This document shows positions 19,801 to 27,623 of a stretch of DNA of 64,000 bases, in pieces. A model generated the notes under the pieces. That model was not told where the DNA came from. It worked only from the letters and a program-made list of their open reading frames with translations, and searched no databases. Origin of the DNA: an uncultured Prevotellaceae bacterium (GTDB lineage Bacteria > Bacteroidota > Bacteroidia > Bacteroidales > Bacteroidaceae); the NCBI GenBank assembly GCA_946404865.1, contig CAMJFC010000006.1, forward strand, positions 1-64,000, given 5' to 3'. A program made the position numbers and the translations under genes. Numbering within the stretch: position 1 is the stretch's first letter; each line of letters begins with the position of its first letter.

Positions 19801-22800
19801 AATGTTGTCGGACATGGACACCTTCTGCAACTTGCGACAGTTATAGAACAATTCCGCAGGAATCTTGGTCAGCGCAGTAGACAGCGTTGCCTCTTGGAGG
19901 TTCTGACAATTGTAGAAAGCCCGCTGTCCGATGCTTGTCACGTTGTCGGGAATGACGATGTTTTGCAACTGAGCGTAATAGAAAGCGTATTCTCCAATTT
20001 TTGTCACCGAACCGGGGATGGAGAAGGCCGTGAGCTGATTGGAAGAGTTTTCCATATAGAAAGCATAATTGCCAATATTCTTCAATCCATCAGGCAAAGT
20101 CACACTGCTCAACTTGTTGTCATAATAGCAAGCATAGTTGCCCATGCCTGTTGCCCCCCGTGGTAAGACGATGCTCTTGAGCAGAGGCATGGAAGCGAAC
20201 ATATAGGGTGTGATGGAGTCGTTCTGCGTGCTGTATTTATTATAGGTGTCCTTCTGCGGTTTTCCACTGCTGACGTACCATTTATTGTATTGGTCACCAC
20301 CTTCCACAATGCGAGCCTCACCCAGGTCGAGCATCTCCAAGTATGGCAAAGCCTCATGTAAATACTGCACATCGGTGCCGTTGATGGGGCCGATGACCTT
20401 CAACTGTTGCACGTCGGTGACATTATCCGTCAGTTTGGCCAGTTCTACGGCAATACGCTTATCGGCCGTCGTGGTGACGGTGAAGCCGGCAGTGCTGCCG
20501 ATAGCCACGATGTGGTAATCCTTTGTGAAATCGTTGGCCTTGTAGGTCTCAACCATGTCGGGATGAACATAGATGGTGAGCATGGCAGGCAGGTTGCTAT
20601 ATTTCCTTGCGAAAGGATAATTGACACCCGGGATGGTCATCGACTCGAGGTTGGACGGGAACATGTTGTTATTGGTGCCGAATGCGTTGGCGGGCAACTG
20701 CTCTCCGAAGGTGATAGACTGAAGCGATGAGCAATAGGCGAAGGCACCCTCGCCGATTTTTTCCACCGCTGTCAGAGTGAGTTCCGTCAAACTGCTGCAG
20801 TCATAGAAGCAATATCGGCCTATGGTCGTGAGTGAGGTAGCCTCGGCTGTGTTGATGCTATTGAGAGCCGAGCAATCATAGAACGTATATTGAGCGAGCG
20901 AGTCAACACTGGCATTCAGTGTGACGCTCTCCAGTTCTCCGCAGTAACTGAACGTATAACCATTGGCTTTTTTACCTCCTTCGTCATATCCCACGCCACT
21001 AATATTTTGTCCGAAGACAACACTCTTCAGATGTTCACGGTTATTTAAGGAGCTACCAATATACTCCACGCGGTGCGTTTTTCCTTTATTGTCGGTCACC
21101 TTGTCCGCAATGATGATGTGTCCGGCTTTAGCCTCATCGGAGGCATATTCTCTAATTCCTGTGAATGTGGCCGGGCTTGTCGGGTCTTCATAGTGATAGA
21201 TGAGCAAGTTGCCGTTTGTATCCGCCACCGACACATCGCCATACTGCGGTTCGTTTTTGAGTGCGATGCCGGTGAGATAGTGTCTGGCACTGACGGTGAA
21301 GCGTATGGTGCCATCAGCAGTGGCTCGCAGCGCGGTACTGTTGCCCGTTGAGTTCCATGCGTCAATCACAGCACCAGATACAGGAGTCACCTTATTATTA
21401 CTATTCGTATTTACTATTAAATATTGGTGGGCAGTCACTCCGGTGACGGCGTATGTGCGCTGTTGGTAACTGTATATGCCGGAGTAGTTGTCGTAATGGA
21501 AATCGCTGCCAATGTTCTCGTTTGTGGTCAACAGATGGCCGTCGCGCAGCACGCTGCCGCTGATGAGGAGTTGATAAAGTCCTGAGACCACCTGATTGCC
21601 CAAAGCGACCTGTTCCTTTGAGTACAAATAGTTATATGATTCGCTCCACTGTTCCTCCAACGAGATGTTCTCTGGTACGACAGCCGTCACGACATCGGAT
21701 TGGGCATAGCCCTCGGCTGTGGTGTATAGACTTATTGTGTCGCCAGGTTTCACAGCAAAATAATCGTCTCCGAACTTCACCGGTTCTGAACTGTTGATGG
21801 TGTAATAGATGTCGGCTTTTGGAGCACCTTCCACCTCATTCTGGTTGCTATTGAGATGAATCCACCATTGGTTGTTGGAGAAGTATTTGTTGTCGATATA
21901 GGGTTGGTTGAGTTTCAGCTCGACACCGTTGACATCAACATAAGCCACCTCGGAAGTGCCGAAATCATTGGTAATATAGGCATAGATGCGGCCCACGCCA
22001 GTGACAGTGACCTGCACGCTGTAGCCGTTGGCTGTGCCATCGTATGCGGCGCTGCCCACCTCGGGTTGATGGTCATACACTTTGGTAGTATAATGTATGG
22101 TGCCCACAGCATTATTATTATATATGGTGTAGGTCCGATTAGCGCCGCTCATGCTGTTGTAGCTGAATGTCGGCGGCTGCGGCGGTGCCTGTTCGAAGTA
22201 GTCTATATATTGAAGAACAGACCCTGCGTTGAGCGTGAAGGTGGCAGTACCGTCGCTTGTCACTTTCATCGGGAAGTCAACGATATCTCCCCATTCGTGC
22301 CGGTTCCAATCTTTGTACTCGAGACCGTTGCCCACTGTTATATCGGCAGACCGCTCGCTGTTGTACGTTCCGACATACAAGCATCCCCCCTGACTGAGCC
22401 CTGTGAGGGCATAGGTTCGGCTGGTACTGCTATAGAGGCCTTTGACTTCTTGATTTCCGTCACTGAACGAGCGGTACACGAAACCGCTTCCGATGTTCTT
22501 TTTGGGCGTGAGCAAGCGTTCGTTGATGACCGTGCCATCAACCTTGATTTGATAGAGATTCGATTCGACAGCAGAGCCTAAAGTGACAGCAGTGCCATCA
22601 GCAAAAGTAGATTCCCAGAAATTGATTCCTTCCTTCCATTCCATACCGTCGGCGGCCACTGGTATATCGACGGTAGCAGTGGTTACGGGCGAGTCATTGA
22701 ATCCGTCGGCATGGCTGTAATACTTTATTATCGTACCCACAGTCAGCACCATTTCGACGTAAGCCTCGGTTGTTGCTTGATAAGCCCCGCTACCAATGGC

Positions 22801-23376
22801 ATAATAGATAGTAGGTTGAGGATTACCCTCTATCTGCCACTGGTCGGAGGTAAGGAACACCGTCACTTCGTTGGTCTCGGCATTGTATCCCCAAGAGTCG
22901 CGTGTGGGTTTCATGAGTGTCTGAACCACCCCGTTGACAGTTTGGTAAGCGACAGCCGATGCCTGGTTGTCGGCTGCCGCCACGAAATATGCATAGATAT
23001 TTCCCACTCCGCTGACTGTCACCTCCACCTGTTGGGCTGTCGTGCTTTTCCATGCACTACCTCCCTTGGCCGGCATATTGGTGCTGACGGCCGTTGTGTA
23101 ATAGAGCGTACCTTCAACGTTTTTGTTTGTGTTCGTGACAGCATACGTGCGCTGTTCACCGTAAGCCGACTGCAGAGTGAACTCGGGAGCCGAGTAATTC
23201 GACGCCACCTCATCCACGACAGGGCTTTTCTTGTTTGCCAACGCCGGTACTTTATGAACACCTTTCGGCTGGGCAAATTGCCTTTGTGCCGAAGCGGTGG
23301 TAAAAGCGGCCAACATGACAACTAATACTGACATCACCTGTAGGCGACGTAGCATGGATTTCATCTTGTCGTTCAT
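16804..23376 (-). CDS. Giant BspA-like leucine-rich-repeat surface protein with dockerin domain
   Basis: A 2190-aa exported protein. Order: signal peptide 1-31; several chitobiase-C-like/beta-sandwich repeats from about 50 to 700 (YTTAVSTNMPAKGG, YTTKVYDHQPEVGS); a long array of LRR_5 (BspA/TpLRR) repeats about 742-1625 with recurring IGxYAFYNC patterns; plant-type LRRs 1735-1825 (LSGQLP, LTVLDVSYNWL); a dockerin-type pair of calcium loops 1949-2010 (DVNADQTVDVAD and DVNADKTVNVSD); a second cohesin-like strand set 2040-2135; and a type-A-like sorting end (LPSGVYILNVNGKQFKIRK). BspA-type LRR proteins of oral Bacteroidales bind host proteins and other bacteria. It is the first gene of a two-gene operon and is divergent from the LytTR regulator. 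Ligand and partner are unknown. Confidence 0.88.
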   Translation of the reverse strand: MNDKMKSMLRRLQVMSVLVVMLAAFTTASAQRQFAQPKGVHKVPALANKKSPVVDEVASNYSAPEFTLQSAYGEQRTYAVTNTNKNVEGTLYYTTAVSTNMPAKGGSAWKSTTAQQVEVTVSGVGNIYAYFVAAADNQASAVAYQTVNGVVQTLMKPTRDSWGYNAETNEVTVFLTSDQWQIEGNPQPTIYYAIGSGAYQATTEAYVEMVLTVGTIIKYYSHADGFNDSPVTTATVDIPVAADGMEWKEGINFWESTFADGTAVTLGSAVESNLYQIKVDGTVINERLLTPKKNIGSGFVYRSFSDGNQEVKGLYSSTSRTYALTGLSQGGCLYVGTYNSERSADITVGNGLEYKDWNRHEWGDIVDFPMKVTSDGTATFTLNAGSVLQYIDYFEQAPPQPPTFSYNSMSGANRTYTIYNNNAVGTIHYTTKVYDHQPEVGSAAYDGTANGYSVQVTVTGVGRIYAYITNDFGTSEVAYVDVNGVELKLNQPYIDNKYFSNNQWWIHLNSNQNEVEGAPKADIYYTINSSEPVKFGDDYFAVKPGDTISLYTTAEGYAQSDVVTAVVPENISLEEQWSESYNYLYSKEQVALGNQVVSGLYQLLISGSVLRDGHLLTTNENIGSDFHYDNYSGIYSYQQRTYAVTGVTAHQYLIVNTNSNNKVTPVSGAVIDAWNSTGNSTALRATADGTIRFTVSARHYLTGIALKNEPQYGDVSVADTNGNLLIYHYEDPTSPATFTGIREYASDEAKAGHIIIADKVTDNKGKTHRVEYIGSSLNNREHLKSVVFGQNISGVGYDEGGKKANGYTFSYCGELESVTLNASVDSLAQYTFYDCSALNSINTAEATSLTTIGRYCFYDCSSLTELTLTAVEKIGEGAFAYCSSLQSITFGEQLPANAFGTNNNMFPSNLESMTIPGVNYPFARKYSNLPAMLTIYVHPDMVETYKANDFTKDYHIVAIGSTAGFTVTTTADKRIAVELAKLTDNVTDVQQLKVIGPINGTDVQYLHEALPYLEMLDLGEARIVEGGDQYNKWYVSSGKPQKDTYNKYSTQNDSITPYMFASMPLLKSIVLPRGATGMGNYACYYDNKLSSVTLPDGLKNIGNYAFYMENSSNQLTAFSIPGSVTKIGEYAFYYAQLQNIVIPDNVTSIGQRAFYNCQNLQEATLSTALTKIPAELFYNCRKLQKVSMSDNITEIGNYAFYRCTALTTVNIPSKLVTIGQYAFYNNSNLANTITLPATCRTIGNSAFYQCDNLPELVFNDGLTTIGNNAFAYCPVLVPGTLPVSLTSLGDGAFNNDKAIETFTFPGNITVVPNSVLYGCDNLRQVTLADGTTKIGNQSFGACPQLTQMNYNQATLTSIGYNAFQNTGFTEVSLPNGVTYLGEAVFYGCGQLRKVNIPTGVTVVPREFASYCPALTTVTMHDGIREVSYQAFNNCSALADISLNDQITVIGQYAFQNCVALENVNIPANLQTLGSGAFYGSGIKQAVLPSTITSFGTSVFYNCEALESVTLPENLTAIPGSTFRGTKALKSIVLPDGLLSIANYAFYESGLESIELPLSLTTIGQYVFYNTQLEEITVPKNVTSVGSYFAAYCQKLKTAKLGRKMDYSADNRFSYFDDCENLTLLRVYAGTPPAINQYYTEYRTNCVLEVPDGQVEVYKNTDIWKTFKEIRAFESDEMLNRADYLALCDLYNQLGGETWKTKWDVSSRNHSNGKWNGVSTVVDENDDELFYITAIDLTDQGLSGQLPRSVFCLSKLTKLTLADNAIETKVDTLLTEQNTTLTEVNLKGNHLRGDLYKLASMMPNLTVLDVSYNWLTDMSEVMARDKLKSDKFTRGYQFVDFKTKEASVPDDLVETVVIDYTPGQPVAIEPNRLQKYNHDSGNYNLSYTYLYRRYASNAYLYFDWYGGLEKTDGMWNVTSDNVFQAQKGALNIYSPSYSDYYEPIFILRVDWQDGDVNADQTVDVADLQNVIYYALHDAKPDEQFFNFSAADVNADKTVNVSDVVGTVDYVLAYEGQTQAGTPAFLAPRYMVDDSRNILAVGNNGVRLTNNDEVAAIQMTISGANSHQLRVNGDIKSQFSVAMRDTNHGVKVVIYSPEGNMLTMGQHQLFETLPAGAAVSEVRLSDPQARRLGVTFTDNSTTGIEEIDFTQLDDIDNLIIFDLSGRRVGKWNTLPSGVYILNVNGKQFKIRK

Positions 23377-23490
23377 GTGTGATATGTATTTAGGTTGATA
23401 TTATAGTAAAAGAGACAGGCATGTAAAAGAAAAATCACAAGAGCCAAAAAAGATATTAGACCGTTCCGTTTTTTCGTTTCATTGTATCTG

Positions 23491-23498
23491 CAAATTTA
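23491..23498 (-). promoter_or_regulatory. -7 element of the giant-protein operon promoter
   Basis: The minus strand reads TAAATTTG, an exact TAnnTTTG match, about 115 bases before the LRR gene start. No TTG is present about 20 bases upstream, where a -33 element is expected. The promoter may therefore need an activator. Confidence 0.45.
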
Positions 23499-23537
23499 AC
23501 GAAAAACGACGGTTTTGCCATGACTTTTTGAGGAGAA

Positions 23538-23579
23538 TTGACGAACTTTTGATGAACTGGCCGAAATTCATGATGAACT
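23538..23579. promoter_or_regulatory. Three phased direct repeats, candidate LytTR operator
   Basis: The decamer TTGAyGAACT occurs at 23538-23547 (TTGACGAACT), 23549-23558 (TTGATGAACT) and 23570-23579 (ATGATGAACT). The offsets are 11 and 21 bases, about one and two DNA turns. LytTR proteins usually bind direct repeats on one DNA face. The array sits upstream of both divergent promoters. Confidence 0.4.
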
Positions 23580-23599
23580 CAAAAGAATTATTTAAACTT

Positions 23600-23642
23600 T
23601 TTTGCCAACTATTGGCACTATGGCAAAAATTGCATAATTTTG
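23600..23642 (+). promoter_or_regulatory. Promoter of the LytTR regulator gene with overlapping inverted repeat
   Basis: TTG at 23612-23614, a 20-base spacer and TAATTTTG at 23635-23642 form a good Bacteroidetes promoter 98 bases before the regulator start. An 8-bp inverted repeat, TTTTGCCA at 23600-23607 and TGGCAAAA at 23621-23628, brackets the -33 element. A protein bound there would cover it, which suggests repression or autoregulation. Confidence 0.45.
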
Positions 23643-23739
23643 CAGTGCTCAATCTGTTGAGACCAACTACAAGTTGAGCGGAAACAAATCAACGGCCACG
23701 GTGTGGAGTGTAAAGTAAACAATAATTATACCATAATAT

Positions 23740-26214
23740 ATGAGACAAGCGATGAATCATAACAGGCTTCATTGGGTGCTGACGCTACTGATGCTGCATC
23801 TTGTCGCGTTTACAGCTACGGCACAGTTGGAGAGTGAGCTGAGCTATCGCCGCTACACCACCCAGGACGGACTGTCGCAGATGCAGGCAGAGAAAGTGTG
23901 GCAAGATTCTCGCGGTTATATATACATTGGTACCTTGAGCGGTCTGGTACGCTACGACGGACGTTCATTCACACCCTTTCTGAAAGGCCGCCGTGAGAAT
24001 ATCGTAGGTTTTACGGAAGTCTTCTCCTCCGACCGCAGTTCATCGCAAGTCTGGGCATTGGGATTCCGCAATCGTTGGCTCATCAGTTTTGATGATGCTA
24101 AGGTGTCGCAGTTGGACGCCGAACGTCACTGGTTGCTCAACAATTTCAACTCCGGTGACCTGCCTGCCGGAATGGTGCTCATGGAAGACGAGCAGGAGGA
24201 GCATCGTTGGATAGGCATGATGACCGCTTCTGATGATTCCGACAAAGGGCAACGCCCCCTTGACGACGGCGACGTGTGCATCTCGAAGGTCATGAATCAT
24301 CCCTGGCTTGACAAAATGACACCCGACCGGCGTCTTTTCATCGATTCCACGATGGTCTATATCCCCACTGACGAGGGGTTGTGGCGCACGACCATCAAGG
24401 AAGCGGGCACAACCCCACCCCGGAAGATTGGTGGCGGTGGCGTCTTCTCACTTTGCCGTCATCGTTCGGCACTCTATGCCTTTGCCGAAGATGGTATCTA
24501 CGCCGTTGAGGGCGACAGTATCCGTCTGCTTACCGCGTTCGATGCATGGGAACCCGACTATGGTTTGATTGTCAGGACCACCCAAGCCGGAGACATACTC
24601 ATCGCTGATGCCCACAGTTTGTACCGTTATGACGGTACGTCGATAACCCAATTAGTGGGGGGCATCAACTTAGTGAAAGACATGTTCATCGACCGTTGGG
24701 ACCGTCTGTGGTTGGCCACCTATCAGGGTGTTTACTGCTATTTCGGCCGCTTTTTCGTCAACGCCCGCCTTACGGACAAGAACGACATCATCCGGGCCGT
24801 GGCCGGAGCAGGACCGGTCATGGGCACCCTGAATGGCAAGATTCTGGTCAATGGTAAAATCATCTACAACAATCCCGCCAACTTTTTCCTTCCCAGTGCA
24901 GCAGTGACGGGCGGCCGCGTCTATTTAGCAGCCCACGGTGACGTTGCATGCGTGAGCGACACCACGGTCAGTTGGCTTGGGTTACCCTTTGACCGCTATC
25001 AGTTCATCACCGAGGCAGAAGGCAAGGTTATCCTCGGCATGCGCCAGATGGTGGCCGCGTACGACCCGGTTACAGAAAGAACCGACACACTAACAACCAC
25101 CATAGCGCACCTCTGGTGTGCGGCCTCAGATGGCGAAGGTAACCTATGGCTTGGCAGCAGCCGCGGGTTGTACCGTATGCCCTTACGAGGGCGCAACGGG
25201 GGTGCGTTGACCCCATCCGACACCGCGGTTCAAGTCAATTACGAGAGCCAGAAATTGGTTATCACCACGATGGAGGCCGACCGTCGTGGCGCGGTGTTCT
25301 TCGCCTCGGGCGCCTCCCTCTTCCTCATCCGCCATGGCGAAGTGCGTGCCTTGAACGACCAAATGCCCCAGTTGTCGGGCCATGAGGTGCGTTCGGTCTT
25401 CGTCACATCACACGACTATTTGGTCGTGGCGGTGATCGACGGTCTGTTTTTGTGCCGTGTGGGGCAGGACTACCAGCTCAGTGAAGTGTGTTTCTTCAAT
25501 CATCTCAACGGTTTCACCCAGTTGGAGCCCCTGAAAGCGCGCATGTGGGAAGCTTCTGACGGCACCGTCTATCTATGCGGAGTAGAAGAGATAACCTCGT
25601 TCCGACCCGATGAATTGGTGACAGCCAGTCAGGCCGACACCATCATCCGCCCGCCCCTGCGTTGGTGGCAACACTGGTGGGTATGGGTATTGTTTATCTG
25701 CTTATTGGTGGCGGTAGTCTGGTTGTTAACACGGTGGTACTACAAGCGTTTGAACCATCGCAAGCTGATGCGTCTGCATCGCGAAAAGTTAGAGCGCGAG
25801 CAACTGATCCGCACCATCCGAGAAGAAGCCATCAAGTCGGTATCATCGGAACTGTCGGAAGGTATCGTGCGTATGACAGAAAAAACGGTATCGCCCCGTC
25901 TCTCCTTGCGCACCACAGGTGGCACCATGGTGGTTGACACTGATGACATCGTCTATCTGAAGGCCGAAGGCAACTACACGATATTGGTCACATTCCAACA
26001 GTCAGAGATGGTGCTCATCGGTCTTGGCGCATTGAGTAAGGAGCTGGTCAGCGACAATTTCGTGCGCGCCGACCGCAGCACAATCGTCAACATCAACCAC
26101 ATCAGCCGTCTTAACAAGATGCAACGCGTCTGCGTGTTCAAGTCGAACGACGGCACCGAGGTAGAGACCACGCTGCTACAACCCGCCTTCAAGCGTTTGG
26201 AAGAATATTTATAG
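23740..26214 (+). CDS. Membrane-bound propeller sensor with LytTR DNA-binding domain
   Basis: An 824-aa transmembrane one-component regulator. A signal peptide ends near residue 29. The periplasmic part has propeller repeats like those of hybrid two-component sensors (YTTQDGLSQMQAEKVWQDSRGYIYIG-type motif, then WLGSSRGLYRM), about 30-620. One membrane helix lies at about 645-664. A basic, coiled-coil-like linker leads to a C-terminal LytTR domain at about 724-824 (DDIVYLKAEGNYT, FVRADRSTIVN). There is no histidine kinase, receiver or AraC domain, so the periplasmic signal must pass straight through the membrane to the DNA-binding domain. It is divergent from the giant-protein operon, the most likely target by position. 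The alternative start MNHNR at 23752 is possible. Confidence 0.85.
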   Translation: MRQAMNHNRLHWVLTLLMLHLVAFTATAQLESELSYRRYTTQDGLSQMQAEKVWQDSRGYIYIGTLSGLVRYDGRSFTPFLKGRRENIVGFTEVFSSDRSSSQVWALGFRNRWLISFDDAKVSQLDAERHWLLNNFNSGDLPAGMVLMEDEQEEHRWIGMMTASDDSDKGQRPLDDGDVCISKVMNHPWLDKMTPDRRLFIDSTMVYIPTDEGLWRTTIKEAGTTPPRKIGGGGVFSLCRHRSALYAFAEDGIYAVEGDSIRLLTAFDAWEPDYGLIVRTTQAGDILIADAHSLYRYDGTSITQLVGGINLVKDMFIDRWDRLWLATYQGVYCYFGRFFVNARLTDKNDIIRAVAGAGPVMGTLNGKILVNGKIIYNNPANFFLPSAAVTGGRVYLAAHGDVACVSDTTVSWLGLPFDRYQFITEAEGKVILGMRQMVAAYDPVTERTDTLTTTIAHLWCAASDGEGNLWLGSSRGLYRMPLRGRNGGALTPSDTAVQVNYESQKLVITTMEADRRGAVFFASGASLFLIRHGEVRALNDQMPQLSGHEVRSVFVTSHDYLVVAVIDGLFLCRVGQDYQLSEVCFFNHLNGFTQLEPLKARMWEASDGTVYLCGVEEITSFRPDELVTASQADTIIRPPLRWWQHWWVWVLFICLLVAVVWLLTRWYYKRLNHRKLMRLHREKLEREQLIRTIREEAIKSVSSELSEGIVRMTEKTVSPRLSLRTTGGTMVVDTDDIVYLKAEGNYTILVTFQQSEMVLIGLGALSKELVSDNFVRADRSTIVNINHISRLNKMQRVCVFKSNDGTEVETTLLQPAFKRLEEYL

Positions 26215-26283
26215 GAGAAGTTCAGGGGTATCGGGTAGTTTGACTGTTGACAAAACAATCACCGAGTACACATTGAGACGGAT

Positions 26284-26389
26284 AAAAAAAGGATGCTCAA
26301 CTTCACAGCCGAGCATCCAACGCAAAAATGATAAATATAGATTAAAATTACTTGTATGCGATTGCTCCCGCAATTGCGATGCAAAGATA
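26284..26389 (-). ncRNA. Possible small RNA (promoter and terminator with no ORF)
   Basis: On the minus strand TATCTTTG (26389-26382) matches the -7 element, with TTG about 21 bases upstream. About 60 bases on, an 8-bp stem (GGATGCTC with GAGCATCC, 26291-26298 and 26311-26318) is followed by seven T residues. The predicted transcript is about 90 nt, has no ORF, and contains the palindrome CGCAATTGCG (26369-26378). The hairpin could simply terminate maf, which lies upstream on the same strand without another terminator. Confidence 0.35.
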
Positions 26390-26432
26390 GTCCTTTTTTT
26401 TAATATATGCCAATAAATCGACAAAAATTTTG

Positions 26433-27035
26433 CTAATAATTGTTAAATATTAAATTATTTTTACTTTTAATGAGATTTAACTGTTTCAACTCTTGATAAA
26501 TTCGCTGAACAGGAAGTCCCATGACATTGAAATAACTGCCCTTGAGTCCGGTGACACCGATATAGCCAATCCATTCCTGTATGCCGTATGCCCCAGCCTT
26601 ATCGAACGGACGATAATGCGAGATATAATAATGTATCTCCTCAGGTGTGAATTGTTTGAAAGTGACATCAGAAGTGACATCAAAGGAATGTTGCCATGTA
26701 CGTGAAGTCAGACACACCCCCGTCGTGACCTGATGCGTTTTGCCGCTCAACGCCAGGAGCATCTCCTCCGCTTCAGCCTCATTGGCCGGTTTGCCAAAGA
26801 TACGGTTTTCCGAGATGACCACTGTATCTGCAGTGAGCACTACGGTGTCGTCATCGATGACTGATTGATACGGCTCTGCTTTCAGTTTTGCGATAAAGCC
26901 AGCCACTTGGTTGACGGGAAGGTCTTGGGGATAGTTTTCTTCTATCCCGGGCAGCACTTTCACCTCAAAAGGAATGTCTAAACCAGCAAGCAGTTGCTTG
27001 CGCCGCGGAGAATTTGATGCGAGAATTAAATGCAT
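26433..27035 (-). CDS. maf: Maf-like nucleoside triphosphate pyrophosphatase
   Basis: A house-cleaning enzyme that hydrolyses dTTP, UTP or modified nucleotides to monophosphates. The signature SNSPRRKQLL lies at residues 6-15. The ADTVV motif near 69 and the GAYGIQ motif near 146 are conserved. At 200 aa it is normal with a slightly long tail. It is the last gene of the cluster DUF2520-kdsC-maf, an arrangement seen widely in Bacteroidales. Confidence 0.92.
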   Translation of the reverse strand: MHLILASNSPRRKQLLAGLDIPFEVKVLPGIEENYPQDLPVNQVAGFIAKLKAEPYQSVIDDDTVVLTADTVVISENRIFGKPANEAEAEEMLLALSGKTHQVTTGVCLTSRTWQHSFDVTSDVTFKQFTPEEIHYYISHYRPFDKAGAYGIQEWIGYIGVTGLKGSYFNVMGLPVQRIYQELKQLNLIKSKNNLIFNNY

Positions 27036-27104
27036 TTTATCGTTTTGAATGATGAAGACTAATGATTTGGAGACAACATTGTATCACTCGAGACAAGATT
27101 TACG

Positions 27105-27623
27105 TCACCATCCGAAAGCTTCGGCATTGGCGAGCCATTTGCCTTGTGCACGAAGAACCTGTTCGATGACATCACGGGCACAGCCGTAACCGCCCCGACA
27201 TTGACTCACATATTTTGAAATGGCCTTGATGTCGGGACAAGCATCAGCCGGGCAGCAAGGACACCCCGCCTTGCGCATCACCTCATAGTCGGGAATGTCG
27301 TCGCCCATATAGATGACCTCGTCGTCGTGGAGTCCGTACTTTTCCAGGAATGCGTCATACGTCTTTATCTTCACCGCACATTTCATATAGATATCTTTGA
27401 CACCGAGCCGTTCGTAGCGCACCTGAATGCCGGGGTTGTTGCCCCCTGTCATAATAGCAATACGCAGTCCCACTTTCTGTGCCAACTGTATCGCATATCC
27501 GTCTTTGATATTCACGGTGCGCATGGGTTCGCCGTCGGGGAACATGGTGATGGTCTCCGCGCTGAGCACGCCATCCACATCGAAGATGACCGTGCGTATT
27601 TTCGTCAAATCGTAGTTAATCAT
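27105..27623 (-). CDS. kdsC: HAD-IIIA phosphatase, KDO-8-phosphate phosphatase type
   Basis: A C0-cap HAD phosphatase that removes phosphate from 3-deoxy-D-manno-octulosonate 8-phosphate to give KDO for lipopolysaccharide core. Motif I is FDVDGVLS at 14-21, motif II is the Thr of MTGG near 58-61, and motif III/IV is [12 protein letters not shown] near 106-117. The 172 aa match the family. Its start overlaps the 3' end of the DUF2520 gene by eight bases. Some members act on other sugar phosphates, so the exact substrate is inferred. Confidence 0.88.
   Translation of the reverse strand: MINYDLTKIRTVIFDVDGVLSAETITMFPDGEPMRTVNIKDGYAIQLAQKVGLRIAIMTGGNNPGIQVRYERLGVKDIYMKCAVKIKTYDAFLEKYGLHDDEVIYMGDDIPDYEVMRKAGCPCCPADACPDIKAISKYVSQCRGGYGCARDVIEQVLRAQGKWLANAEAFGW

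Larger units (their letters stand above)
23377..23739. other. 363-base divergent regulatory region, no gene
   Basis: This gap separates the giant-protein operon (minus) from the LytTR regulator gene (plus). It is AT-rich and has no plausible ORF. It holds a -7 element on each strand, three phased direct repeats, and an inverted repeat around the plus-strand -33 element, each listed separately. Confidence 0.7.

Noticed and set aside
16804..23376. Recent DNA-level tandem duplication of LRR units
   Set aside because: The repeats are clear in protein but diverged in DNA, so no recent array expansion is seen.
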